From NCBI RefSeq assembly GCF_041053055.1, contig NZ_CP163443.1, positions 6,989,001 to 7,053,000 on the forward strand: 64,000 nucleotides of DNA, read 5' to 3'. A program made the position numbers and the translations under genes. How positions within the stretch are numbered: position 1 is the stretch's first letter; each line of letters opens with the position of its first letter. The notes under the pieces are model-generated. The model made no database searches, was not told the DNA's origin, and saw only the letters and a program-made list of their open reading frames with translations. This stretch comes from Streptomyces sp. R41. GTDB taxonomy: Bacteria; Actinomycetota; Actinomycetes; Streptomycetales; Streptomycetaceae. Of the stretch, positions 7,909 to 16,779 are shown piece after piece.

Positions 7909-9519
7909 CTAGTGGGTGGCGCCCGCGGTGGCCGGGGGCAGTTCCGCCTGTACGCCGGGGTCGCCCGCGTCCGCCGTGTAGTCCTCGGGGGACGTCTCGT
8001 CGATGCCCTCGGGGGCCTTGAACGCACGGAGGGCGAAGGTGAGGACGACGGTCACGACGACGTTGAGTATGAACGCCGTGAGGCCGATGTAGCCGATCTC
8101 CCCGATCCCGGGGATCTCCTTCGCGCTGCCGCCGAAGTGCTTCTGCGTCGGGGAGGCGACCCCGTACGCCGCGAGCGTGCCGTAGAGCATGCCGACGGCC
8201 CAGCCCGCGAGGAGCGCCCAGCGGTGGAACCAGCGGGTGAACAGGCCGCCGACCAGGGCCGGGAAGGTCTGCAGGATCCAAATGCCGCCGAGGAGCTGGA
8301 AGTTGATCGCGACTGTTTTGTCCATCGTCAGGACGAAGACCAGCGCGCCCACCTTCACCAGGAGCGAGACCAGCTTGGAGACCTTGGTCTCCTGCTGGGG
8401 GGTCGCGTCGGGCTTGATGAAGTCCTTGTAGATGTTGCGCGTGAAGAGGTTCGCGGCCGCGATGGACATGATGGCGGCGGGGACAAGCGCTCCGATGCCG
8501 ATGGCGGCGAAGGCCACGCCCGCGAACCAGTCCGGGAACATGGTCTCGAAGAGCTGGGGGATGGCGAGTTGGCCGTTCGTGACCTTCACTCCGGCCGCGA
8601 TCGCCATGAACCCGAGCAGGGCGAGCAGGCCCAGCATCAGGGAGTAGAGCGGGAGGATCGTGGTGTTGCGGCGGATGACGTTGCGGCTGCGGCTCGACAG
8701 CGTCGCCGTGATCGAGTGCGGGTACATGAAGAGTGCCAGTGCCGAGCCGAGTGCCAGGGTGGCGTACGTCCACTGGCCCGCTTCGGCGGGGACGATTCCG
8801 CCCGCGCCCGCCGCCGTGTACTTGTCGCTCGCCGCCTTGAAGATCTCGTCGAACCCGCCCAGCTTGATCGGGATGTAGATGATGGCCACCGCGATCACGA
8901 TGTAGATCAGGGTGTCCTTCACGAACGCGATCAGGGCGGGGGCGCGCAGGCCCGAGGAGTAGGTGTACGCGGCCAGTACGCCGAAGGCGATGAGGAGCGG
9001 GAGGTCCTTCACGAACCAGTTCGTGTTCTCGCCGCCGCCCACGCCCATCACGTCCAGGACGGCCTGGATGCCGACCAGTTGAAGCGCGATGTACGGCATG
9101 GTGGCCAGGATGCCGGTGACGGCCACGGCGAGGGACAGACCCTTGGAGCCGAAGCGGCCGCGCACGAAGTCCGACGTCGTCACGTATCCGTGCTTGTGCG
9201 AGACAGACCAGAGGCGGGGGAGGAAGGTGAAGATCAGCGGGTACACCAGGATCGTGTACGGCACCGCGAAGAAGCCGGCCGCGCCCGCCGCGTAGATCGC
9301 GGCCGGTACGGCGACGAAGGTGTACGCCGTGTAGAGGTCGCCGCCGAGCAGGAACCAGGTGATCCAGGTGCCGAACGACCGTCCGCCCAGGCCCCATTCG
9401 TCGAGGCTGTGTTCGTCGTCGGCCCTGCGCCAGCGCGCGGCCAGGAAGCCCATGACCGTGACGGCCAGGAAGAAGAAGATGAAGACGGCGAGTGCCACGC
9501 CGTTCACGCCGTCCTTCAT
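7909..9519 (-). CDS. sodium:solute symporter (MctP-like monocarboxylate permease)
   Basis: The 536-residue protein has about 13 hydrophobic segments and the SSS-family signature region 'YTAYTFVAVPAAIYAAG' near residues 63-79. The next conserved block reads 'ATMPYIALQLVG'. Pairing with a DUF3311 protein is typical of MctP-type permeases that import lactate, pyruvate, propionate or related acids, so a monocarboxylate substrate is inferred. The start ATG overlaps the DUF3311 stop by four bases (ATGA). The C-terminal tail is hydrophilic. The gene lies next to cstA/ybdD, another carboxylate (pyruvate) uptake pair. Confidence 0.85.
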   Translation of the reverse strand: MKDGVNGVALAVFIFFFLAVTVMGFLAARWRRADDEHSLDEWGLGGRSFGTWITWFLLGGDLYTAYTFVAVPAAIYAAGAAGFFAVPYTILVYPLIFTFLPRLWSVSHKHGYVTTSDFVRGRFGSKGLSLAVAVTGILATMPYIALQLVGIQAVLDVMGVGGGENTNWFVKDLPLLIAFGVLAAYTYSSGLRAPALIAFVKDTLIYIVIAVAIIYIPIKLGGFDEIFKAASDKYTAAGAGGIVPAEAGQWTYATLALGSALALFMYPHSITATLSSRSRNVIRRNTTILPLYSLMLGLLALLGFMAIAAGVKVTNGQLAIPQLFETMFPDWFAGVAFAAIGIGALVPAAIMSIAAANLFTRNIYKDFIKPDATPQQETKVSKLVSLLVKVGALVFVLTMDKTVAINFQLLGGIWILQTFPALVGGLFTRWFHRWALLAGWAVGMLYGTLAAYGVASPTQKHFGGSAKEIPGIGEIGYIGLTAFILNVVVTVVLTFALRAFKAPEGIDETSPEDYTADAGDPGVQAELPPATAGATH

Positions 9520-9779
9520 GCTTCGGCACCGCCCTTCGTGGTGGCGCGGGCGCGCTGGTCACGCTGCCAGAGCTTGTAGGCGATCATCGTCAGTACCGTG
9601 GAGATGAGCACCCACAGCATCTGGTACCAGTAGAAGAACGGGATGCCGATGAAGGTCGGGTCCGTCTTCGCGTACGAGCCGACCCACAGCATCGCCACGA
9701 AGGGTACGAGCAGGCAGAGGGCTATCACGACGCGGACCGGCGTGATCGCCGGTGGCTTCACTTCGGGCACATCTGACAT
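9516..9779 (-). CDS. DUF3311 membrane partner of the symporter
   Basis: The protein is 87 residues with two transmembrane segments (about 14-35 and 48-72). DUF3311 proteins are small membrane partners encoded just before SSS permeases. I favour the ATG at 9779 with GGGACGGAG upstream; a GTG at 9800 would add seven residues. Its stop overlaps the permease ATG (ATGA), so the two are translationally coupled and probably form one transporter. Confidence 0.82.
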   Translation of the reverse strand: MSDVPEVKPPAITPVRVVIALCLLVPFVAMLWVGSYAKTDPTFIGIPFFYWYQMLWVLISTVLTMIAYKLWQRDQRARATTKGGAEA

Positions 9780-9905
9780 TTGGCGGCTCCGTCCCCTCAC
9801 TGATCACCTGTGTAACGCGCAGGCAATCTAGGCGACGGTTCCGCTTTATGGAACCCCTGTCCGGATAGCGGATGTGGAGGGTTCGTGTGGGTGCGATTCC
9901 GGCCG

Positions 9906-10106
9906 TCAGCAGCAGCGGAACCCCTGGCGCGGGTCCTCCTCCTGACGGTCCGTGCGTGCTCGTTCGAAGTCCCGGCGCGAGGGTATGGGCGCGTCCGGGT
10001 GGTCCTTGCGGATATGCGCGACATAGCGGTCGTACGTGGATTCGTCCGTCAACTCGCGTATGTACCAACGGATTCCGCTAGCTGCCCGGTGCAGCGCCGA
10101 TCGCAT
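9906..10106 (-). CDS. YbdD/YjiX-family small protein (CstA partner)
   Basis: The 66-residue protein shows the YbdD/YjiX (DUF466) pattern: an internal 'YDRYVAHIRKDHPDAPIPSR' segment and the family-typical terminal Cys-Cys. In E. coli the homologues accompany CstA and BtsT (YjiY) and are needed for pyruvate uptake. AGGAGG lies 6 nt before the ATG, and the start is inside the cstA 3' end (29-nt overlap), so translation is coupled to cstA. Confidence 0.88.
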   Translation of the reverse strand: MRSALHRAASGIRWYIRELTDESTYDRYVAHIRKDHPDAPIPSRRDFERARTDRQEEDPRQGFRCC

Positions 10107-12216
10107 CTCGCACCTCCTGCCTCTCCCGCTGGGTGGGGATCAGTCCGGCCGGGGCTACGATCTTCGACTCGACGTACGGCGTCTCGCTCAGCGTGGAGAG
10201 GGCCGGGCGGCGTATGTGGCGGACACACACCCGGGCCGCGTCCACGATGACGACGACGATGAGCACGGCCAGGACGGCCGAAAGAACGCCGTCCACCGTG
10301 GAGTTGGTGACCACGGTGTGCATGTCGTCCATGCTCTTGGCGGGCGGCAGGACCTTTCCGGCGTCGATGCCGTCCTGGTAGACACTGCGCTGCTTGAAGA
10401 ACCCGACGCGTGGATCGCTGGAGAACACCTTCTGGTAGCTGGCCGTGAGTGTCACCGTGGCGTCCCAGACGAGTGGGATGCCGGTGATCCAGGCCCACTT
10501 GAGGCGTCCGGACTTCACCAGAAGGGTCGTGCAGACGGCGAGGGCGACGGCCGCGAGCAACTGGTTCGAGATGCCGAAGATCGGGAAGAGCTGGTTGATG
10601 CCGCCGAGGGGTTCGTGGACGCCGACCCAGAGGAAGTAGCCCCACAGACCGCACACGAGGGCGCTGGTGGCGATCAGGCCGGGCTTCCAGCTCACGTTCT
10701 TGAAGGGGCGGTAGACGTTGCCCAGCATGTCCTGGAGCATGAACCGGCCCACGCGCGTGCCCGCGTCCAGCGCCGTCAGGATGAACAGCGCCTCGAACAT
10801 GATCGCGAAGTGGTACCAGAAGGCGCGCAGGCTTCCGCCGGTGACCTTCGAGAAGATCTCGGAGACGCCGACGGCGAGCGTGGGCGCGCCGCCGGTGCGG
10901 GAGAGCAGGCTCTGTTCCTCGACCTGGTGCGCGGCTTTCGCGAGGTCCGCCGGGGAGATGGTGTACCCGAAGTTCGCGACCGCGTGCGACGCCGATTCGA
11001 CGGTGGTGCCGATGACGCCCGCGGGCGCGTTCATCGCGAAGTACAGGCCCGGGTCGATGATGCACGCGGCGACCAGGGCCATGATCGCGACCGACGACTC
11101 CATCAGCATGGAGCCGTATCCGATCATCCGGACCTGCGTCTCCTTCTGGATCATCTTGGGTGTGGTGCCCGATGAGATGAGTGAGTGGAAGCCGGAGAGC
11201 GCGCCGCAGGCGATGGTGATGAAGACGAACGGGAAGAGTGAGCCCGCGAAGACCGGGCCGTCGCCCCGCTTGGCGAAGTCCGTGACCGCGTCCATCTTCA
11301 GCGTCGGCAGCGCGATGACGACGCCGAGCGCGAGCAGCGCGATAGTGCCGATCTTCATGAAGGTGGAGAGGTAGTCGCGGGGGGCGAGAAGCATCCAGAC
11401 CGGCAGGATCGAGGCGATGAAGCCGTACGCCACCAGCCAGATGACCAGCGTGGAGGGGGCGAGGGTGAAGGTGTCGGCCCAGGAGGACTCGGCGACCCAG
11501 CGGCCCGCGACGAGGGCGAGCAGCAGGAGCGCCACACCGATCAGCGAGACCTCGGTGACGCGTCCCGGGCGCAGGACGCGCAGGTAGAAGCCCATCAGCA
11601 GGGCGATCGGGATCGTCATTCCGATGGAGAACGTCCCCCAGGGGGAGGCGGCGAGCGCGTTCACGATCACCAGCGCGAGCACCCCGAGCAGGATGATCAT
11701 GATGGCGAAGGCGGCGAGCAGCGCTGCCGCCCCGCCGAACGGGCCGATCTCCTCGCGGGCCATCTGCCCGAGCGACCGCCCGTCCCGGCGCGTGGAGAAG
11801 AACAGGACCACCATGTCCTGGACCGCGCCCGCGAAGATCACTCCGGCGATGATCCAGATGGTGCCGGGCAGATAGCCCATCTGCGCGGCCAGCACCGGGC
11901 CGACCAGCGGGCCCGCGCCCGCGATCGCGGCGAAGTGGTGGCCGAGCAGCACGCGCCGGTCCGTCGGATGGAAGTCGATGCCGTTGTTCAGCCGCTCCGC
12001 CGGGGTGGCCCGTGTCCCGTCGACCTTGAGCACCTTGTGCGCGATGAACTTCGCGTAGAAGCGATAAGCGATGGCGTAGGAGCCGAGCGCGGCGGCGACC
12101 ATCCAGGCGGCCGACACGTTCTCGCCCCGGGCGAGCGCGAGCACGGACCAGCCCGCGGCGCCCACCAGCGCGACGAGGGTCCAGATGACGATGGTTCGAG
12201 GCTTGGCGGTACGCAC
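10078..12216 (-). CDS. cstA: CstA carbon-starvation / pyruvate transporter
   Basis: The 712-residue protein has about 16-18 hydrophobic segments and typical CstA blocks 'HHFAAIAGAGPLVGPVLAAQ' (about 72-91) and 'CGALSGFHSLISSGTTPK' (about 340). CstA imports pyruvate (and in some bacteria peptides) under carbon limitation. The GTG start at 12216 has GGGAGGA six bases upstream. That Shine-Dalgarno sequence lies in the 3' arm of a perfect 10-bp hairpin in the leader, suggesting control of translation initiation. YbdD overlaps the 3' end. The dasR gene lies immediately upstream on the same strand. Confidence 0.92.
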   Translation of the reverse strand: MRTAKPRTIVIWTLVALVGAAGWSVLALARGENVSAAWMVAAALGSYAIAYRFYAKFIAHKVLKVDGTRATPAERLNNGIDFHPTDRRVLLGHHFAAIAGAGPLVGPVLAAQMGYLPGTIWIIAGVIFAGAVQDMVVLFFSTRRDGRSLGQMAREEIGPFGGAAALLAAFAIMIILLGVLALVIVNALAASPWGTFSIGMTIPIALLMGFYLRVLRPGRVTEVSLIGVALLLLALVAGRWVAESSWADTFTLAPSTLVIWLVAYGFIASILPVWMLLAPRDYLSTFMKIGTIALLALGVVIALPTLKMDAVTDFAKRGDGPVFAGSLFPFVFITIACGALSGFHSLISSGTTPKMIQKETQVRMIGYGSMLMESSVAIMALVAACIIDPGLYFAMNAPAGVIGTTVESASHAVANFGYTISPADLAKAAHQVEEQSLLSRTGGAPTLAVGVSEIFSKVTGGSLRAFWYHFAIMFEALFILTALDAGTRVGRFMLQDMLGNVYRPFKNVSWKPGLIATSALVCGLWGYFLWVGVHEPLGGINQLFPIFGISNQLLAAVALAVCTTLLVKSGRLKWAWITGIPLVWDATVTLTASYQKVFSSDPRVGFFKQRSVYQDGIDAGKVLPPAKSMDDMHTVVTNSTVDGVLSAVLAVLIVVVIVDAARVCVRHIRRPALSTLSETPYVESKIVAPAGLIPTQRERQEVRDAIGAAPGS

Positions 12217-12222
12217 CGTTCG

Positions 12223-12250
12223 TCCTCCCGTCCATGCGGTGACGGGAGGA
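12223..12250 (-). promoter_or_regulatory. Shine-Dalgarno-sequestering hairpin in the cstA leader
   Basis: On the mRNA strand TCCTCCCGTC (12250-12241) pairs perfectly with GACGGGAGGA (12232-12223) around an 8-nt loop. The 3' arm contains the GGGAGGA ribosome-binding site, 6 nt before the GTG. When folded the site would be hidden, so an RNA-level switch or RNA-binding factor could control cstA translation. Confidence 0.6.
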
Positions 12251-12312
12251 ACGTAGAGCAGGAAGGTGAGTCGCGCTACACCACGTGCCTACCTCAAGTG
12301 GCTTATTTCCGC

Positions 12313-13378
<1,066 letters not shown>

Positions 13379-13440
13379 CTACTTAAAGGTCCCTGCATAT
13401 GTAGGTCGGATAACGGACGGTCAGAGGGGTCGCGAACTCC

Positions 13441-13469
13441 TTGACACCCCTCTAGGTCTAGGCCAAGCT
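13441..13469 (+). promoter_or_regulatory. candidate dasA promoter
   Basis: A perfect TTGACA -35 hexamer lies at 13441-13446, with a weak -10 (CAAGCT) 17 nt later. A degenerate dre-like string (CTAGGTCTAGGCCA) covers the spacer and a strong dre follows immediately downstream. Bound DasR would therefore block initiation or clearance. Confidence 0.45.
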
Positions 13470-13475
13470 CCCCGT

Positions 13476-13491
13476 ACTGGTCTACACCATT
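13476..13491. promoter_or_regulatory. dre site (DasR operator) upstream of dasA
   Basis: ACTGGTCTACACCATT is a near-consensus dre with dyad symmetry, 87 bp upstream of the dasA GTG. A weaker overlapping copy (TTGGTCCAGTCC) follows. The same element is the known DasR target of dasA in S. coelicolor. Confidence 0.88.
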
Positions 13492-13577
13492 GGTCCAGTC
13501 CCGGCCCCACGGGCGGTACACCTCATATGTAACCGCGGGGAGCCAGGGGGGTTTGTGGCATCCCTGAGGAGGGTGGC

Positions 13578-14855
13578 GTGAAGCGCAAGCTGATAGCCGC
13601 GATCGGTATCGCGGGAATGATGGTCTCCATCGCGGCGTGCGGGGGCGACGACGGCGACAGCGGCAAGAAGACGGGTGCCGACGGCTTCAAGGGGCAGACC
13701 CTGACCGTCTGGGCCATGGACGGCTCGACGCCTCCCGGCTGGACCAAGGACCTGACGGCGGCCTTCGAGAAGAAGACCGGCGCCAAGCTGAAGTTCCAGA
13801 CCCAGCAGTGGAACGGCATCCAGCAGAAGATCACCACCGCCCTCTCCGAGGACAACCCGCCGGACGTCATCGAGGTCGGCAACACCCAGACCCCCGCCTA
13901 CGCGGCCACCGGCGGTCTCGCGGACCTGACGGACCTCAAGTCGGAGATCGGCGCCGACTGGACCGAGGCCCTCAACAAGTCCTCGGTCTACGACGGCAAG
14001 CAGTACGCGGCCCCGTGGTACTTCGCCAACCGCGTCGTCATCTACAACAAGAAGGTCTGGGCGGACGCCGGCATCAAGGACACCCCGAAGACCCGGGACG
14101 AGTTCTTCAAGGACCTTCAGGCCATCGACAAGAAGACCGACGCCGAGCCGATCTACCTGCCCGGCCAGAACTGGTACTTCTTCGACGGCCTGACCATCGG
14201 CCAGGGCGCCGACCTGGTGAAGAAGGACGGCGACAAGTACGTCTCCAACCTCGCCGACCCGAAGGTCGGCAAGGCCATGGAGATCTACAAGGAGTACCAG
14301 TCCTACTCCAAGGCCCCCAAGGACAAGGACGAGGCGACCCCGCAGCAGGCCGAGGTCTTCGCCAAGGGCAAGACCGGCGCCTTCATCGGCATGGGCTGGG
14401 AGGCCGGCACGGCCATCGCGGCCAACAAGGCCATCGAGAAGAACATCGGCTACTTCACCATCCCGGGTGAGACGGCCGACAAGCCCGAGGGCGTCTTCCT
14501 GGGTGGCTCCAACTTCGCGGTGGCCGCCGGCAGCAAGAAGCAGGAGCTTGCCAAGGAGTTCCTGAAGCTGGCCCTGTCCGACAAGTTCGAGGGCGCGCTC
14601 GCCAAGGAGAACGGCGTCATCCCGAACAAGGAGTCGCTGCAGACCAACCTCTCGGCCAACCCCGCCGCCGTGGCCGCCGCCCCGGCCGCGGCCGGCGGTG
14701 GCACCACGCCGCTGATCCCCGAGTGGGCCGCCGTCGAGAACGCCCCGAACCCGATCAAGACCTACATGACCGCGGTGCTGAACGGTAAGTCGCCCGCCGA
14801 CGCCGCCAAGCAGGTCGAGGCCGAGATCAACAAGCGTCTCTCGCAGACGAGCTGA
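13578..14855 (+). CDS. dasA: chitobiose-binding lipoprotein of the Das ABC importer
   Basis: The extracellular solute-binding protein has 425 residues and the family 1 (MalE-like) fold. The signal peptide ends in SIAAC, so Cys21 is the lipidated residue. DasA of S. coelicolor binds N,N'-diacetylchitobiose for import by DasBC. The GTG start at 13578 has GAGGAGGG upstream. A strong hairpin between dasA and dasB probably lets dasA transcripts outnumber those of the permeases, as usual for binding proteins. No ATPase gene is present here; in Streptomyces the shared ATPase MsiK, encoded elsewhere, serves DasABC. Confidence 0.94.
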   Translation: MKRKLIAAIGIAGMMVSIAACGGDDGDSGKKTGADGFKGQTLTVWAMDGSTPPGWTKDLTAAFEKKTGAKLKFQTQQWNGIQQKITTALSEDNPPDVIEVGNTQTPAYAATGGLADLTDLKSEIGADWTEALNKSSVYDGKQYAAPWYFANRVVIYNKKVWADAGIKDTPKTRDEFFKDLQAIDKKTDAEPIYLPGQNWYFFDGLTIGQGADLVKKDGDKYVSNLADPKVGKAMEIYKEYQSYSKAPKDKDEATPQQAEVFAKGKTGAFIGMGWEAGTAIAANKAIEKNIGYFTIPGETADKPEGVFLGGSNFAVAAGSKKQELAKEFLKLALSDKFEGALAKENGVIPNKESLQTNLSANPAAVAAAPAAAGGGTTPLIPEWAAVENAPNPIKTYMTAVLNGKSPADAAKQVEAEINKRLSQTS

Positions 14856-14863
14856 TCACCCGT

Positions 14864-14894
14864 GCCGGGGCGCCCCAGAAGAGGGCGCCCCGGC
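14864..14894 (+). terminator. intra-operon attenuating hairpin between dasA and dasB
   Basis: A perfect 12-bp stem (14864-14875 with 14883-14894) closes a 7-nt loop 8 nt after the dasA stop. It is followed by two exact tandem copies of a 15-bp sequence (14895-14909 and 14910-14924). A partial terminator or RNA-stability element that raises dasA expression over dasBC is the likely role. Confidence 0.65.
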
Positions 14895-14943
14895 GCAGTG
14901 GTGCATCGAGCAGTGGTGCATCGACCAGTAGGGCCACAGAGAG

Positions 14944-15942
14944 ATGGCGAGCATGTCAGTGCAGACCGAACGCGCGGACACGGTCCCGGCGGCCGGGATC
15001 CGCAAGAGTGACGCGTCCCCACCGGGAGACGGGGAGAGCCGGACGAAGGGACGAGGCGGCGCGTCCGCGCCCTATCTGCTCCTGCTGCCGGCCTTGGCAG
15101 CCACCGCGGTGCTGCTGGGCTGGCCCCTGGTGAAGAACGGCATGCTGTCGTTCCAGAACCTCAACCCGCGCCAGCTGATCCTCCACCTCACCGAGTGGAA
15201 CGGGATCGACAACTACAAGGACGTGCTGTCCGGTTCCGACTTCTGGAAGGTCGTCGGACGGTCGGTCGTCTTCACCGCCGCCAACGTCGTCCTCATCATG
15301 GTGCTCGGCACCCTCGTCGGCCTGCTCCTGGCCCGGCTTGGCAGACGCATGCGGCTGACGCTGATGCTCGGCCTGGTGCTGGCCTGGGCGATGCCCATGG
15401 TCGCGGCGACCACCGTCTACCAGTGGCTGTTCGCGCAGCGCTTCGGCGTCGTCAACTGGATCCTGGACAAGCTCGGCTGGCACTCCATGGCCGACTACAA
15501 CTGGCTCGGCACCCAGTTCTCCACCTTCTCCGTGGTCACCCTGCTGATCGTCTGGATGTCCATCCCGTTCGTGGCGATCAACCTCTACGCCGCGACGACC
15601 ACGATCCCCAAGGAGCTGTACGAGGCGGCCTCGCTGGACGGCGCCGACGCCTGGAAGTCCTTCACTTCGGTGACCTTCCCCTTCCTGCGGCCGTTCCTGT
15701 GGGCCACGACCTTCCTTGAGGTCATCTGGGTCTTCAAGTCGTTCACCCAGCTCTTCGCGATGAACGCAGGCGGCCCCGACCGGCTCACCGAGACCCTGCC
15801 GATCTACGCCTACGTCGAGGGCGTCGGGAACCAGCACTTCGGCATGGGCGCGGCGATCTCGTTCCTCACCATCCTGATCCTGCTGGCCCTGACCGCGTAC
15901 TACCTCCGGACCGTCATCAAGCAGGAGGAGGACGAGCTGTGA
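14944..15942 (+). CDS. dasB: Das ABC importer permease (MalF-like)
   Basis: The 332-residue inner-membrane permease has about six transmembrane segments. The EAA loop is visible in 'EAASLDGADAWKSFTSVTFP' (about 220-239), the contact site for the MsiK-type ATPase. The N-terminal 40 residues are hydrophilic and disordered. The start is uncertain between ATG 14944 and ATG 14953; neither has a strong Shine-Dalgarno. Its stop overlaps the dasC GTG by four bases. Confidence 0.92.
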   Translation: MASMSVQTERADTVPAAGIRKSDASPPGDGESRTKGRGGASAPYLLLLPALAATAVLLGWPLVKNGMLSFQNLNPRQLILHLTEWNGIDNYKDVLSGSDFWKVVGRSVVFTAANVVLIMVLGTLVGLLLARLGRRMRLTLMLGLVLAWAMPMVAATTVYQWLFAQRFGVVNWILDKLGWHSMADYNWLGTQFSTFSVVTLLIVWMSIPFVAINLYAATTTIPKELYEAASLDGADAWKSFTSVTFPFLRPFLWATTFLEVIWVFKSFTQLFAMNAGGPDRLTETLPIYAYVEGVGNQHFGMGAAISFLTILILLALTAYYLRTVIKQEEDEL

Positions 15943-16769
15943 AGCGCTCCCTGATCGGCCGCCTGTGGCCCAACGCGACGGCGATCGTCCTTTTCGTGGT
16001 CTTCGCGTTCCCCGTCTACTGGATGTTCTCCACGGCCTTCAAGCCGACCGGCGACATCATCTCCGAGGACCCCGTCTTCTTCCCGACCGACGCCACGTTC
16101 GAGCACTTCAAGAAGGCCGTGGACGCGGACCACTTCTGGACGCTGGTCGGCAACTCCGTGACGGTCACCGTGCTGTCGGTGCTCCTGTCACTCGTCATCG
16201 CGCTGCTCGCCTCCTTCGCGCTCGCGCGGATGCGGTTCAGGGGTCGGCGCGGCTTCATCATCACGTTCATGATCGCGCAGATGGCCCCCTGGGAGGTCAT
16301 GGTCATCGCGGTCTACATGATCGTGCGCGACGCCGAGATGCTGAACAGCCTGGTCCCGCTGACCTTCTTCTACATGGTCATGGTGCTGCCCTTCACCATC
16401 CTGACCCTGCGCGGATACGTCGCCGCCGTGCCGAAGGAGCTGGAGGAGTCGGCCATGGTCGACGGCTGCACCCGCACCCAGGCCTTCATCAAGGTGATCT
16501 TCCCGCTGCTCGCGCCCGGCCTGATGGCCACCTCGCTCTTCGGGTTCATCACCGCCTGGAACGAGTTCCCCATGGTCCTCATCCTCAACAAGGACATCGA
16601 GGCCCAGACCCTCCCGCTGTGGCTGTCCAGCTTCCAGACGACCTTCGGCGACGACTGGGGTGCCACCATGGCAGCGGCCTCGCTGTTCGCCGTACCGATC
16701 CTGATCCTCTTCGTCTTCCTGCAGCGGAAGGCCGTCAGCGGCCTTGTCGCAGGCGCCGTGAAGGGATAA
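15939..16769 (+). CDS. dasC: Das ABC importer permease (MalG-like)
   Basis: The second membrane subunit has 276 residues and six predicted transmembrane segments. Its EAA loop reads 'ESAMVDGCTRTQAFIKVIFP' (about 169-188). The GTG start overlaps the dasB stop (GTGA), so both permeases are made in equal amounts. With DasA and DasB it imports chitobiose across the membrane. Confidence 0.93.
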   Translation: MKRSLIGRLWPNATAIVLFVVFAFPVYWMFSTAFKPTGDIISEDPVFFPTDATFEHFKKAVDADHFWTLVGNSVTVTVLSVLLSLVIALLASFALARMRFRGRRGFIITFMIAQMAPWEVMVIAVYMIVRDAEMLNSLVPLTFFYMVMVLPFTILTLRGYVAAVPKELEESAMVDGCTRTQAFIKVIFPLLAPGLMATSLFGFITAWNEFPMVLILNKDIEAQTLPLWLSSFQTTFGDDWGATMAAASLFAVPILILFVFLQRKAVSGLVAGAVKG

Positions 16770-16779
16770 CGCCACCCCG

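Noticed and set aside
5513..9562. A 1349-codon open frame on the minus strand
   Set aside because: It runs out of frame through the symporter, the repeat island, the acetyltransferase, the riboswitch and nrdA; its Arg/Pro/His-rich translation is a G+C shadow.
10049..12235. A 728-codon minus-strand frame parallel to cstA
   Set aside because: It is an out-of-frame shadow of cstA; the cstA frame has the transporter motifs and correct third-position bias.
13451..13502. Additional full dre sites next to the dasA operator
   Set aside because: The strings CTAGGTCTAGGCCA and TTGGTCCAGTCC match the consensus only partly, so they are mentioned as weak flanking sequences rather than separate operators.
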